Shown here one piece after another: positions 16,763 through 26,047 of a stretch of DNA of 64,000 bases. The translations under genes and the position numbers were made by a program. This stretch comes from Anaplasma centrale str. Israel (lineage in GTDB: Bacteria; Pseudomonadota; Alphaproteobacteria; Rickettsiales; Anaplasmataceae): assembly GCF_000024505.1 (NCBI RefSeq), contig NC_013532.1:372001-436000 (forward strand), read 5' to 3'. The notes beneath the pieces were generated by a model. It saw only the letters and a list, made by a program, of their open reading frames with translations, was not told where the DNA came from and made no database searches. Position 1 is the first letter of the stretch, and the number at the start of each line of letters is the position of its first letter.

Positions 16763-19366
16763 CTAAGCCGGTTCTTCGGAGCTTTCTATGTAGAGTGCAT
16801 CTACCTTGTCTTGGAACATTGGAGACAGGACTACTGATTTTTTTGCGAATACGCCCTCTCCTGTGCCGGTAATGATACTGTACCAGGACTGCTCGCGTGG
16901 GGGACCCACTCCAGCCACGTACAGCTCATCTTCCGCCCTGGTCATGGCAACGTACAATAGCCTGAGATATTCGTTGTATTCTTCCTGCCTTTTCAGCGTT
17001 TTTAGGTCCCTGCAACGCGCGTTTGTGTCGCCAGCACACCATATAGGTGTATTTTCGGCGTCGAAAATGAGTTGAAGCTCGCACCTGGGGACACTCGTTG
17101 TATCTGGTAAAAACACAATGGGTGATTGCATGCCTTTCGCGTTGTGCACAGTCATAACTCTTGCGACGTCCTCTGAGGTGTTTATATCAATCTTCACTTC
17201 AGGGTTTGTGCTCTTTATCCAGTGAATGAAAGATTCCAAAGTGTTCACGTTGTTGAGCCCAAACTTGGTTAGTGAGTTCATAAATTCGTCCACGATCTCT
17301 GCTGATGCCTGGCCGGGGTGTTGCAATAGCTTTTCTCTGTGCTCTGATAGGACAAGGCAGTATAAATCCAGCGGAGTACGTGTTTTGGAAGCATTGATTA
17401 GTGATACTAGATAGTCTGCGATTTTGCCGAACTGTGCAAATGCCTGTAGTTTGCCCCACAACGAAACGGCATCGGCGCGGCTATGCGTTAAGTTTAATAG
17501 ATCGCAGTCTGTCAGTTCAAAGATTGGGGACTTAAGCAACGCCGCGAGAGCCATGTCGTTTTCGGGTAGCAACAAGAATTCTCCCAGGTTTACCAAGTCC
17601 TGAATTGCGACGTAGTCCATCATGTTGAACCTATCCCTGCCGGATACTGGAACTCCGGCCTGCCTCAACTCCGCGATTATGTAATCAACCAAAATGGTTC
17701 TGCGTCGCACCAGTATTAGTATATCCCCAGCGCGCACTGGGCGATTTTTAGCAGCTAGTATCCTGCCGCTTTGAATCCACGTACCGATGGACCTCGCCAT
17801 TGTCTGTGCAAGCAGCAAGTGGTCAGTGGCATGTGGTGTGCCGGTTTCCATCTCTGGCTCGTCCCAGGCGTAAAGTTTTCTACGCTTTTCAGTGTTTATC
17901 AATGGCCACACTTCAACGTACCCATAGTCTGACGCGCGATATGCTTCATGCTTTATTTCTTGTGACTGGAAAGAAACTTGCTCTCTAAAAGCGTTGAAAA
18001 CCCGGTCCACAAGGTGCAAAATAGGCTTAGCTGACCGGAATGACGTCTGCAATTGTATGGTGAGCGCGTCGCTGCTTTGGGCGACAAAATACTGGTGCAT
18101 GCGGTGAAAATAATCTGGTCGGGCGTTTTGAAACCCGTATATAGATTGTTTAACATCCCCCACAACGAACAGAGTTCGCTTATTATTGCTGCTACCAAGC
18201 CCAGAGAAGAACTCGCTGCACAGGGCGGCTACTATGTTCCACTGCTCGAGGCTATTGTCCTGAGATTCATCCACCAGTATATGGTCTATTTCGCTGTCTA
18301 GGCGGAAGAGCACCCAGTCTTTGTAGTCTGGATGTAGCATGAGATCAAGCGTAAGCCCAATTACATCGTTGTAATCCAGGTATTTTGAGCATTTCTTGTC
18401 CTGTTCATACAACGCCGCGCATTTTTGTGCAATCCGCACCAGGTGGAACGTACGCTTTGTTATCCGTTCTGTGTAAAATTTTTCGGCAAATTCCAGCAGC
18501 GCCTCCTGTTCACACTCAATTACCCGGACAATGTCGGGAAATTGTTCCAAGATGCCTTTTGTTGCTATGCTAGAGATGGATTTTTTTGCCAGGGATTGTA
18601 AGTTGATGAAAATCGACAAATACTCCGCGACCTCTTCCGGAGACCTCCTGGTGGAAGTATTCCAAGTGCTCAGCCTTTTGCCGATTTTTTGGTCTCTTGT
18701 GCTGCCACACTTCAAGGCGTCTATCAACTGCACTGGGCACATAATTGTGTGTGGGTCAGCAACTGCGGTTTGCGGCGGTTCAATGGGGACAATCTTGCGT
18801 TGCTTGTTGATGATTTGATACACAAGGTTGTACAGAGTATCTTCTGCGAGCTCTACCGAAATTTCTGACAAGTCACGGTCAATGCTCCTATCCTCTCGTA
18901 GCAGCTGTGCAAAGATTTTTGGGTAAGACTCCGACAATTCGCGCATTTCAAAGTCTGCCGAGACACCTGTTTCCGCGGGGAATGATGCCACTAGAGAGTG
19001 ACAAAAGCTGTGCACCGTTTGTATTTTTAAAATGGATGGGACGTCAAAGAAAAGCCGCCGCGCTCTTACATAGTGTTGGTGATCTATCTGTTGGTAGCAT
19101 ACTTCCCGAAGCCTGTTGACTAGTTCTTCTTTGGGTAGCGCCAGCCACTCTGCAACTATGCCGTATACCCTCTCTCTTATTTCATGTACAGCAGCGTTTG
19201 TGAAAGTGAGGCACAGTATATTGCGCTGCCCAGATACCATCAGCCTTATTACTCTATGGACCAGTAACTTAGTTTTTCCAGTACCTGCAGATGCACTTAT
19301 CCACACGAATTCCCGTTCCGGGTCGGTAGCACTTTGCTGCTGTATGTCAAGCTTAGAATTTTTCAC
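16763..19366 (-). CDS. UvrD/Rep-family helicase, AddA-like, without nuclease domain
   Basis: All superfamily 1 helicase motifs are visible: motif I SASAGTGKTKLLVHR near residue 28, motif II LVDESQDNS, motif III FVVGDVKQSIYGFQNA, motif IV LQTSFRSAKPIL, and motif VI LLYVAMTRAEDELYVAG near residue 820. The SASAGTGKT form of motif I is typical of alphaproteobacterial AddA. The protein ends about 45 residues after motif VI, so the C-terminal RecB-type nuclease domain of a full AddA (about 1100-1200 residues) is missing. No addB gene is adjacent. GTG start at 19366. Confidence 0.85.
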   Translation of the reverse strand: MKNSKLDIQQQSATDPEREFVWISASAGTGKTKLLVHRVIRLMVSGQRNILCLTFTNAAVHEIRERVYGIVAEWLALPKEELVNRLREVCYQQIDHQHYVRARRLFFDVPSILKIQTVHSFCHSLVASFPAETGVSADFEMRELSESYPKIFAQLLREDRSIDRDLSEISVELAEDTLYNLVYQIINKQRKIVPIEPPQTAVADPHTIMCPVQLIDALKCGSTRDQKIGKRLSTWNTSTRRSPEEVAEYLSIFINLQSLAKKSISSIATKGILEQFPDIVRVIECEQEALLEFAEKFYTERITKRTFHLVRIAQKCAALYEQDKKCSKYLDYNDVIGLTLDLMLHPDYKDWVLFRLDSEIDHILVDESQDNSLEQWNIVAALCSEFFSGLGSSNNKRTLFVVGDVKQSIYGFQNARPDYFHRMHQYFVAQSSDALTIQLQTSFRSAKPILHLVDRVFNAFREQVSFQSQEIKHEAYRASDYGYVEVWPLINTEKRRKLYAWDEPEMETGTPHATDHLLLAQTMARSIGTWIQSGRILAAKNRPVRAGDILILVRRRTILVDYIIAELRQAGVPVSGRDRFNMMDYVAIQDLVNLGEFLLLPENDMALAALLKSPIFELTDCDLLNLTHSRADAVSLWGKLQAFAQFGKIADYLVSLINASKTRTPLDLYCLVLSEHREKLLQHPGQASAEIVDEFMNSLTKFGLNNVNTLESFIHWIKSTNPEVKIDINTSEDVARVMTVHNAKGMQSPIVFLPDTTSVPRCELQLIFDAENTPIWCAGDTNARCRDLKTLKRQEEYNEYLRLLYVAMTRAEDELYVAGVGPPREQSWYSIITGTGEGVFAKKSVVLSPMFQDKVDALYIESSEEPA

Positions 19367-19463
19367 CGGTTTTGTCTTTTTACTTTCTTAACCTTTGTGT
19401 TAATGATTAAATCATACTTTGGTGGTAGAGCCTATATGCGTGGAGTCTAAAGAGTAGCGAAAC

Positions 19464-20309
19464 ATGTGTGGTGTGAGGAGGGTTTTTTTGACCGGTGTTT
19501 TGTGCACTGTGTTTTGTAGCCAGGAATGCATTGCTAGCAGCTCTTCCAGTGGCACATTAGACTTTCTTTTGGGAGAAGTAAGCAAGCGCGCGGAGACCAT
19601 GATACCTAGCGTGGAGTCGGGCATCAGCGGCATTATGACGTGGCGCAAAGGTGGCGATGACAAATCAAAGGAACAACGCTCAAACAAAGAGGTGAGCGTC
19701 GATGATGCGCAAAAACGCAATGAGGGAGAGAAAAAGCCTCCAGTGCAGGGAAGCGAAACCACTGGTGATGTGGTTAGCGAAACCACTAGTGATGTGGTTG
19801 CTGAAACCAACGCGGAACGCGTACAAGACGGTGATCGTGGCGAATCTGCGGGTGATAGCGCAAATCTACCACGCGGCAAAACCAGGCATTGGCCGCACCG
19901 AAGAGCAGCCCATCCGTACATAGAGACGGACGCATACAATAACGATAATATGCATCTACCACGATTTTACCGCGCGGAAGATTACTACGCACACGTATTC
20001 TACTGCGCAAAGGCCAATGACATCACGGGGCTTTTGGCTGTTGTTGGTGAACTGGAAACAATGGGCAAGGCTCCGAAGTTTGTTCTGGAGGAGATGCGCA
20101 CCAAAAATGGGGACAACCTGCTTATTCACGCGGTTAGGCATGGGGCCATAGACACTGTAAGATATCTGCTGTCAAATGGTGCCAATGTTGGTGTAAAGAA
20201 CGATAAAGGGGAGACCCCGCTCAGTGTTGCAGTTGCTGAAGGTAGAGCAGACATGATCAACGCGATCAGTGAAATGCAGGTTGGCTTCAGCGAGGAACAA
20301 GGGGGATAA
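19464..20309 (+). CDS. Exported ankyrin-repeat protein
   Basis: The N-terminus MCGVRRVFLTGVLCTVFCSQ with a following ECIASS looks like a cleavable signal peptide. Residues 60-150 are low-complexity and charged, with a short internal repeat (ETTGDVVSETTSDVVAET). The C-terminal 110 residues contain about two ankyrin repeats, the clearest being NGDNLLIHAVRHGAIDTVRY followed by LLSNGANVGVKNDKGETPL. Ankyrin proteins of Anaplasma include type IV effectors such as AnkA, but this one appears Sec-exported, so it may act in the periplasm or at the surface. 281 residues. Confidence 0.75.
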   Translation: MCGVRRVFLTGVLCTVFCSQECIASSSSSGTLDFLLGEVSKRAETMIPSVESGISGIMTWRKGGDDKSKEQRSNKEVSVDDAQKRNEGEKKPPVQGSETTGDVVSETTSDVVAETNAERVQDGDRGESAGDSANLPRGKTRHWPHRRAAHPYIETDAYNNDNMHLPRFYRAEDYYAHVFYCAKANDITGLLAVVGELETMGKAPKFVLEEMRTKNGDNLLIHAVRHGAIDTVRYLLSNGANVGVKNDKGETPLSVAVAEGRADMINAISEMQVGFSEEQGG

Positions 20310-20326
20310 TCGCCAGTTTGTGGCTG

Positions 20327-20367
20327 TGCCCGGTGGGGCAGGCGACACGGCCGAGGGGGCTTTTTGT
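20327..20367 (+). terminator. Possible terminator after the ankyrin gene
   Basis: A perfect TGCCC-GGTG-GGGCA hairpin at 20327-20340 is followed by a GGCC-rich run and then GGGGGCTTTTT at 20355-20365. The T-run suits a terminator, but it is displaced from the best stem, so the call is weak. Confidence 0.3.
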
Positions 20368-20413
20368 TCATGTTGTTTATTAGTCCGTGCGCAGGGCTGT
20401 ACTGGGGGGCATT

Positions 20414-21307
20414 ATGCAGACAGATATGGAAAAGCGTAATGGTAAGGCATCATCCGTGCGCAATATCGAGAACAAGAGTTTGCTGTGTTTTAACGGATAT
20501 AGCGTAATAGGCATAATGCTGATTAGCCTGGCCGGGCTTGGTATCTGCTGCCTGGCCAGCGATTTCTCACTTCTGTTTTTGGGTGCTATGGGCATATTTG
20601 CCTTAGCTGGGGCATTGTTGCCAAGCGGCTTCTTCATCAACGGGCCGAATGAGGCCAAGGTTGTGGAATTCTTTGGCGAGTACATAGGTACATCTTTTGG
20701 TGTGGGCCTGCGTTTCACTGTACCCTTCTCTACGAAACGCAGCGTTTCCCTGAAAATTGAGAGCGTGAACACCTCAGTAATGAAAGTTAATGATGCAGAT
20801 GGGAACCCGATAGAGATAGCAGCTGCCATAGTGTGGAGGGTAGTCTGTCCGGCCAAGGCGTGCTTTAACATAGAAAACTATCAGAACTTCATTTCCGTAC
20901 AGGGAGAAACTGCCCTAAGAGAACTTGCTGGCAGTTATCCGTATGACTCCAATTCTGCCGTATCGCTGCGCCAGAATTCTGCGGAAATTTCCCAAAAGCT
21001 TCGTGCCATACTGCAAAGCAGAATGGGTATTGTTGGCATTGAGGTGGAAGATGCAAGAATATCCCACCTGGCGTACTCTTCAGAGATAGCACAGGTTATG
21101 CTACGAAGGCAGCAAGCCAAGGCAATTTCCGAGGCTAGGGTGTATATAGTGAAAAACGCGGTCAACATGGTAGACGAGGTGCTCTCTCATCTCGAAGCTA
21201 AGCACGGGATTGACTTAACTGATGACAGAAAACTCAAGTTCGTCAGCAATCTGCTGGTTGCACTGGTATCAGAAAGTGACACACAACCCGTTATAAGCGT
21301 AGAGTAG
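20414..21307 (+). CDS. SPFH-domain (stomatin/prohibitin-like) membrane protein
   Basis: Two hydrophobic segments occupy residues 25-70, and then the SPFH domain begins with FFINGPNEAKVVEFFGEYIGT. The characteristic helices after it (SQKLRAILQSRMGIVGIEVE, then VMLRRQQAKAISEARV) are present. SPFH proteins form membrane-associated oligomers and often regulate proteases such as FtsH or organise membrane domains; the partner here is unknown. ATG 20414 is preferred over GTG 20387 because GGGGGG lies just upstream. 297 residues. Confidence 0.82.
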   Translation: MQTDMEKRNGKASSVRNIENKSLLCFNGYSVIGIMLISLAGLGICCLASDFSLLFLGAMGIFALAGALLPSGFFINGPNEAKVVEFFGEYIGTSFGVGLRFTVPFSTKRSVSLKIESVNTSVMKVNDADGNPIEIAAAIVWRVVCPAKACFNIENYQNFISVQGETALRELAGSYPYDSNSAVSLRQNSAEISQKLRAILQSRMGIVGIEVEDARISHLAYSSEIAQVMLRRQQAKAISEARVYIVKNAVNMVDEVLSHLEAKHGIDLTDDRKLKFVSNLLVALVSESDTQPVISVE

Positions 21308-21876
21308 ACGCCAGGAAACGCTCCTCCAACACTACCCAATACGCAAACTCCAACTTAAGGTTGTTCTTAGTGGCTGGTGGAGGCCGCATCTAGTGTGCCT
21401 AATTATGGGAATCCTAGCGGGCACTTAAGGACTCCACAGCCTAAAGGCCGTGCACAAGCGATTTTGAACGACTAACGCTAGGGATAAAAAATTATCCTGT
21501 ATACGATGAGTGCATGCTTTCTCGCCCATGCCGTACGTTTTTGCTTTCTGCATGTGGCCGAATACTCCTGCAATTATGAGCACAACTGGCAATGCGGCAG
21601 ATAGGTTGTCCCGTAAAAGATTCTCGATGACCGCAGACTTGCTGCTACAGGTTTTTGTGAAACATAATGCACATCAAGCATGCGACAGTTTTTGATCAGC
21701 CTGTACGGAAATATCCAATATAATTATATCACAACAGGCATACCATAAATCCACGCCACCTGTACACAGCCATTTTTTGTCCGTCATAGGAACGGATATG
21801 CGCCAGGGTACGGCTTGATTTTTTGTTTTCCCTGGGTTTTGAATCGATCGATCTTTCTTAATCTAAGAGGGTAAAA
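21308..21876. other. 569-bp spacer with several palindromes upstream of a regulator candidate
   Basis: No gene is supported. The part nearest 21877 is markedly A+T-rich and holds three symmetric elements: GGATAA-AAAA-TTATCC at 21482-21497, a 12-bp perfect palindrome ATATAATTATAT at 21718-21729, and ATCGATCGAT at 21843-21852. Such elements could be operator sites for the small DNA-binding protein encoded next (possible autoregulation); that is inference. Confidence 0.45.
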
Positions 21877-22212
21877 ATGGACTCTAATCTATTAAACTTC
21901 TACAACTACTGCGGGGTATACGACAACCTTGCTACTGATCCACTTCAAAGTGTGGGAGGTGAAGAAGAAACGGTCGGTGAACAAAAACGTTACAGCTCGC
22001 TTTGGGGTGCAGTTATATTACAGGCTATGATAGATATTACATCTAACTATAAGCGCACAGAAAATAATATAGAAAAGATGAAGGCCTTTAACTGGATTAA
22101 CGATCTGCACAGTGATTTTATAACTGTGTGCCACTTTGCGGGCTACAATCCGGCTTATGTCAGGAACAAGATGAGAGACATAGTCTCCAAATCTCTGAGT
22201 AGTAAGAGGTAA
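21877..22212 (+). CDS. Small DNA-binding regulator candidate (ApxR/EcxR-like)
   Basis: The 111-residue protein has the pattern SLWGAVILQAMIDI, then KAFNWINDL, then DFITVCHFAGYNPAYVRNKM. This resembles small helical proteins shared by phages and Rickettsiales, and in size (about 12.5 kDa) and clade the ApxR/EcxR regulators reported to control p44 and virB genes in Anaplasma and Ehrlichia. The assignment comes from memory of the family, not an alignment. ATG at 21877 has AAGAGGG nine bases upstream. The long palindrome-containing leader supports a regulatory role. Confidence 0.55.
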   Translation: MDSNLLNFYNYCGVYDNLATDPLQSVGGEEETVGEQKRYSSLWGAVILQAMIDITSNYKRTENNIEKMKAFNWINDLHSDFITVCHFAGYNPAYVRNKMRDIVSKSLSSKR

Positions 22213-22439
22213 TTGCATTGCCTAATGGTTATGCAATAAACTTTTTCGCAATTCGGCGGCCTGAGTTGCGTGAACCCGCGCGAGACCACTGCGTGTTGGC
22301 TTCTCTCTTCTTGTGGCACAGTTTTTTGCGCGGTTGGGCATGTGTGGAGTAGCACACGATAGAACTTATCCTATTTTTATGGCAACCTAATGTCTAGATG
22401 TAAAGTTTTCTACCCGCTCCACCGATCGTAGTCTTCTGG
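22213..22439. other. Spacer with a TTGCAT/ATGCAA inverted repeat
   Basis: Directly after the regulator candidate, TTGCAT (22214-22219) is complementary to ATGCAA (22228-22233 region). It could end that transcript. The rest of the spacer, before the ZapE-like gene, shows no gene. Confidence 0.3.
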
Positions 22440-23522
22440 ATGCTGGCTGGTGGGACTGAGTTTGATGAGTGTATGCTTGCTAGATATCACAGTATGGTCA
22501 ATGCACGCGAGATAGTGTTCGATGATCTCCAATTTGCTGCGCTCAAGGAGTTGACGAAATACGACCAAATTCCGCCGAAGTGGTGGGAGCTTTGGCGTAG
22601 GCCAAGCTCTACCGCAAAGAAGGGTGTGTACATATACGGAGATGTTGGAAGAGGAAAATCTCTGCTGGCAAATCTGTTTTACGAACATTCAGTGATCAAG
22701 AAGAAGAAAAAGGTACACTTCAACACCTTCATGAAAGATCTGCACGATTTGCTACACGCAATGCGTGTGGATAACTGGCAACAAGGCGGCCATTGCATAC
22801 CTTTGGTTGTGAACACAATGCTGCAGGGCGCGGAACTTTTATACTTGGATGAAGTGCAGGTTAACGATGTGTTCGAGGCCGTAGTACTGCACAAAATATT
22901 TTCTGTGCTGTTTTCCAAAAATCTAGTAACGGTCATGACGTCCAACTACCCACCGCACGGGTTATACGAAGGGGGACTGCGTCGGGAACTCTTTCTTCCC
23001 GCCATATCTCTGCTCGAGCAGCGCGTACAGGTTGTAGCCATGCTCGGTAAGCGCGACTACAGAACAACACACGGACGGGGTGCGTGTAGGTATTATGTAG
23101 GCGAAGATGCAGACCAAGAATTGCACGCGCGCTTTGCGGAGCTTATCGGTTCCGGAAAAGTTGAAGAAGTCATACTGACCGTTGGAAACAGAAAAGTTAA
23201 AACGGGGAAGGCATGCAATACTGTTGCTTGGTTTGGTTTTGATGATCTGTGCGGAAACAAGCACCCCCTATGGGTTGCAGACTATAAGGAGATAGCAAAA
23301 AACTTTACTACTATATTCATCGAGGGCATTCCGGTGTTTGACTACTATTCCCAGAACGAAATGCAACGGTTTGTTGTGCTAGTGGATGAACTCTACGAGC
23401 GCAAGATGCGCATATTTTGCTCGCTTGCCGCCGACATCAGCGAATTATACGTCGGCCCCCCATCCATGGGCTTTAGGCGCGCTGCATCCCGGCTTGCTGA
23501 AATGGGGTCTGAAATGTGGTAA
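22440..23522 (+). CDS. zapE: AFG1/ZapE-family ATPase
   Basis: An AAA-like ATPase with Walker A IYGDVGRGKSLLAN near residue 67 and Walker B LLYLDEVQVND near residue 135, followed by the family segment TVMTSNYPPHGLYEGG. In E. coli ZapE acts on FtsZ rings; the mitochondrial relative AFG1/LACE1 works on respiratory-complex turnover. The 360-residue length is normal. ATG at 22440. The convergent hemH ends 2 bp after its stop codon. Confidence 0.9.
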   Translation: MLAGGTEFDECMLARYHSMVNAREIVFDDLQFAALKELTKYDQIPPKWWELWRRPSSTAKKGVYIYGDVGRGKSLLANLFYEHSVIKKKKKVHFNTFMKDLHDLLHAMRVDNWQQGGHCIPLVVNTMLQGAELLYLDEVQVNDVFEAVVLHKIFSVLFSKNLVTVMTSNYPPHGLYEGGLRRELFLPAISLLEQRVQVVAMLGKRDYRTTHGRGACRYYVGEDADQELHARFAELIGSGKVEEVILTVGNRKVKTGKACNTVAWFGFDDLCGNKHPLWVADYKEIAKNFTTIFIEGIPVFDYYSQNEMQRFVVLVDELYERKMRIFCSLAADISELYVGPPSMGFRRAASRLAEMGSEMW

Positions 23523-23524
23523 CG

Positions 23525-24592
23525 TCAATGCACCGCCGCGTGAATTGCGCTCCGTGCCCTTTTCCAACATAGCCCATGTTTACCGCAACAGGAACCCATG
23601 CTAGTGTCTGGTGCGCGCGAAAGTTTGTATAGGCACTCAATGAACGATGCATCCACTCCCAAAGCGGGTACCCTGAAATATTTCTGCTCTCCAGGCATGA
23701 GTGCTTTGTATTCCATGTCAAGCTCCACTAGAGTTTCAGAGTGCTCAGAGACAAAAGAGATTGGTACCACAATTACCGGTACCCCATCATCCCTTGCTCT
23801 CAGAATTTCGAGCTTTGTACTGGGCTCTAGCCATTTGGTGGGCCCCACTTTACTCTGATAGCATATGGAGTAGTCCAGAGCTTGTATCCCCAATTGCTCC
23901 ACAATCGCGCAAACGCTTTGCCGTATCTGCTCTTGATAAGGGTCTCCCCGCTCCACAACGCGTACAGGCAGACCATGTGCGGAGAACAGCACTCGCGGCC
24001 TATCATGGGCCATGAGAGCCTTATTATACTCACTCAGTATCAGGTTGCGGTGTGCCAGTATGTAGTCCTCATGTACGTGGTAGCAGCATATCACTCTGGT
24101 ATCAGGCTTATAGCGTGCTCTGCGCGCGCTGTTGTACCAATCCTCGATTGCAGATAGGGTAGTGGTACTGGAATATTGGGGGTACATGGGCAGCAGCACT
24201 ACATGTTCAGGCTGATAATCACGAACGGCGTGCAGTGCCTCCCTGGACCTTGGTTTCGAGTGTCGCATGCAGACGAACACCTTGTACATCTTGCCTTCTG
24301 CGGCACTATTCAAGCGTTTTTCCAGGGCCGAAGCTTGGTGCTCCGTTTCCTCCAGTATGGTAGACTTTCCTCCCATTAATGAGTAAATCTTTCTGGCAGA
24401 CCTCGCTCTGAGCTTCGAAATTATCATGGCCACCAGCATCCTTAGCGGATACGGCAGTCCCAGTATGCGTCGGTCACTAAATAGACTGAACAAGAATTTT
24501 TCAACTTCACACAGGGAACCTGGTCCCCCTAAGTTCAGCAACACCACAGCTACTTTTTTATCTTGCATTTCGTTTGTGCTATCTACCAACAT
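23525..24592 (-). CDS. hemH: Ferrochelatase
   Basis: HemH inserts ferrous iron into protoporphyrin IX, the last step of haem synthesis. The N-terminal VVLLNLGGPGS block is followed by KIYSLMGGKSTILEET. The active-site histidine is in VLFSAHGLPVRVVERGDPY near residue 200, and the glutamate-bearing VVPISFVSEHSETLVELD block is near residue 280. 355 residues, full length. ATG at 24592 preceded by AGGGCG. It fits an organism that makes its own haem for cytochromes. Confidence 0.95.
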   Translation of the reverse strand: MLVDSTNEMQDKKVAVVLLNLGGPGSLCEVEKFLFSLFSDRRILGLPYPLRMLVAMIISKLRARSARKIYSLMGGKSTILEETEHQASALEKRLNSAAEGKMYKVFVCMRHSKPRSREALHAVRDYQPEHVVLLPMYPQYSSTTTLSAIEDWYNSARRARYKPDTRVICCYHVHEDYILAHRNLILSEYNKALMAHDRPRVLFSAHGLPVRVVERGDPYQEQIRQSVCAIVEQLGIQALDYSICYQSKVGPTKWLEPSTKLEILRARDDGVPVIVVPISFVSEHSETLVELDMEYKALMPGEQKYFRVPALGVDASFIECLYKLSRAPDTSMGSCCGKHGLCWKRARSAIHAAVH

Positions 24593-24907
24593 AACGCCCT
24601 AACGAGTGCCTTGTGGCATGGCCACAGACCCGAACCTTAAGACTATTTACTGCGAGGTTACAGTGCCAACAACACCTATGGTTATACCAACACATAACAG
24701 CATGCCTAAAAACAGTCTCGCCGCCACTGGCCGACCAACGGGGGGCCTGCCGGCAGCAAGAGGTGGCACCAAACATGACCAATAGCACCGTTGGGGGCAA
24801 TTCACAAGCTGTTGCGGCAACGGCTGATCTCTCCACTTCGGCGAGGTCACCGCAACACGGTGCCAAGTAACCCATCGCTCCTCCGGATGGTACTGCTCGT
24901 GTTGACA
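24593..24907. other. Spacer between hemH and a membrane protein gene; nothing supported
   Basis: Overlapping short frames on both strands (for example 24579-24908 minus) have Cys- and Arg-rich compositions without family features. No RNA gene or clear promoter was identified, although the hemH promoter should lie at its left end. Confidence 0.4.
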
Positions 24908-25861
24908 CTAACTAACCCCTGCAGCGCTGATATCAACATGAGGGGGGGACGTCATCCCCTCTACAGTCACTCCGTGCATGAGGGATGGCACCCCGGTAAT
25001 GCCTAGGGTTGCAACCCATGCCAAGTCAAACAAAGCCGATTTTGTCAGGGAGTAAAATTCACGCGCAGTATCCGCCACCCTTGGGAACGTGACTGCGGAT
25101 TGTGAGGTATAGCGGGGATGCCCCGAACTGCCGTGCCCAACGCACCCTTTCACAACATCATACACGTCATGAAAAAAGCGGGGAACCAAACATACCAGCG
25201 CTATTGCCATTAGCACAAGCGTGGAGACTAACGTCACAGCTCGGAAAGGTACGAACAAGACGGACAGCGCATAGGTCTTGGGGAGTGACATATTAGCAGC
25301 ACCCGCAGGTGCGTCGTCCAGCGTGCTACTTATCGAAGCTTCGCTCTCATGCATGGCGATGGCGCTACCCTGTGGGGGAATCACTCTTGGAAATGGGTTT
25401 CCATGCCCATACATAGGAGACTCTACCCTGGGGCACCCCTTTATGATTTCGGTAACTCTAACAAAAAGGCACACGGCAAACATCGCACCCCAGCATATAA
25501 GCAGGCAGAGTGCAACACTAAAATTCCCGAACAAGTGCAGCAGCGCACACAGCAATGGTACCAGAATAAACATCTCAGCTGCTGGCAGGGCACTTGCTTT
25601 CATAGATGCGAGCGCGTCACGCATATTGCGCTCGTGCATCCTGCGCGCTCCAGGTTCCATAGAACTGCGGCAGGTGCTGAGGAAGATTTGCGACTGAATA
25701 GCAGAGGCTGAGGCTATGAGGAACGATGATGCGCCAGAAAAGCCGCACAGCAAAGAATCGCGCATCTGTCCGGGCAACGCCCTAAGGCGACTATACGACC
25801 CGCCACCACCTTCTTCTGTACTGTCGTTATTCCGTCCGGAATTATTACAACACCCCGGCAT
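24908..25861 (-). CDS. Hypothetical integral membrane protein
   Basis: I recognise no family. The 317-residue product has a polar N-terminus with Asn/Gly/Ser, hydrophobic segments near residues 95-135 (FILVPLLCALLHLF, then ALCLLICWGAMFAVC) and near residues 205-235 (LVSTLVLMAIALVCLVP), and a soluble loop between them. It probably spans the inner membrane three or four times. ATG 25861 has GGAGGG four bases upstream and is chosen over TTG 25885. It may be specific to Anaplasma. Confidence 0.65.
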   Translation of the reverse strand: MPGCCNNSGRNNDSTEEGGGGSYSRLRALPGQMRDSLLCGFSGASSFLIASASAIQSQIFLSTCRSSMEPGARRMHERNMRDALASMKASALPAAEMFILVPLLCALLHLFGNFSVALCLLICWGAMFAVCLFVRVTEIIKGCPRVESPMYGHGNPFPRVIPPQGSAIAMHESEASISSTLDDAPAGAANMSLPKTYALSVLFVPFRAVTLVSTLVLMAIALVCLVPRFFHDVYDVVKGCVGHGSSGHPRYTSQSAVTFPRVADTAREFYSLTKSALFDLAWVATLGITGVPSLMHGVTVEGMTSPPHVDISAAGVS

Positions 25862-26047
25862 GTGCCCTCCGCCCGCAAAAATCAAGCCCAGTCTAGATCA
25901 AATACCCGGTGCAGTCAACAAGTGGACAGATTGTCCGCACCCTTGTTCACGAACGCAACACTCCGAATGCACAGACAACAACATAGGGGCGCCATACACC
26001 CACATGCCGTGCCCCTCTCTCAAACATGTGCGTTGGCCGTGCCATCT

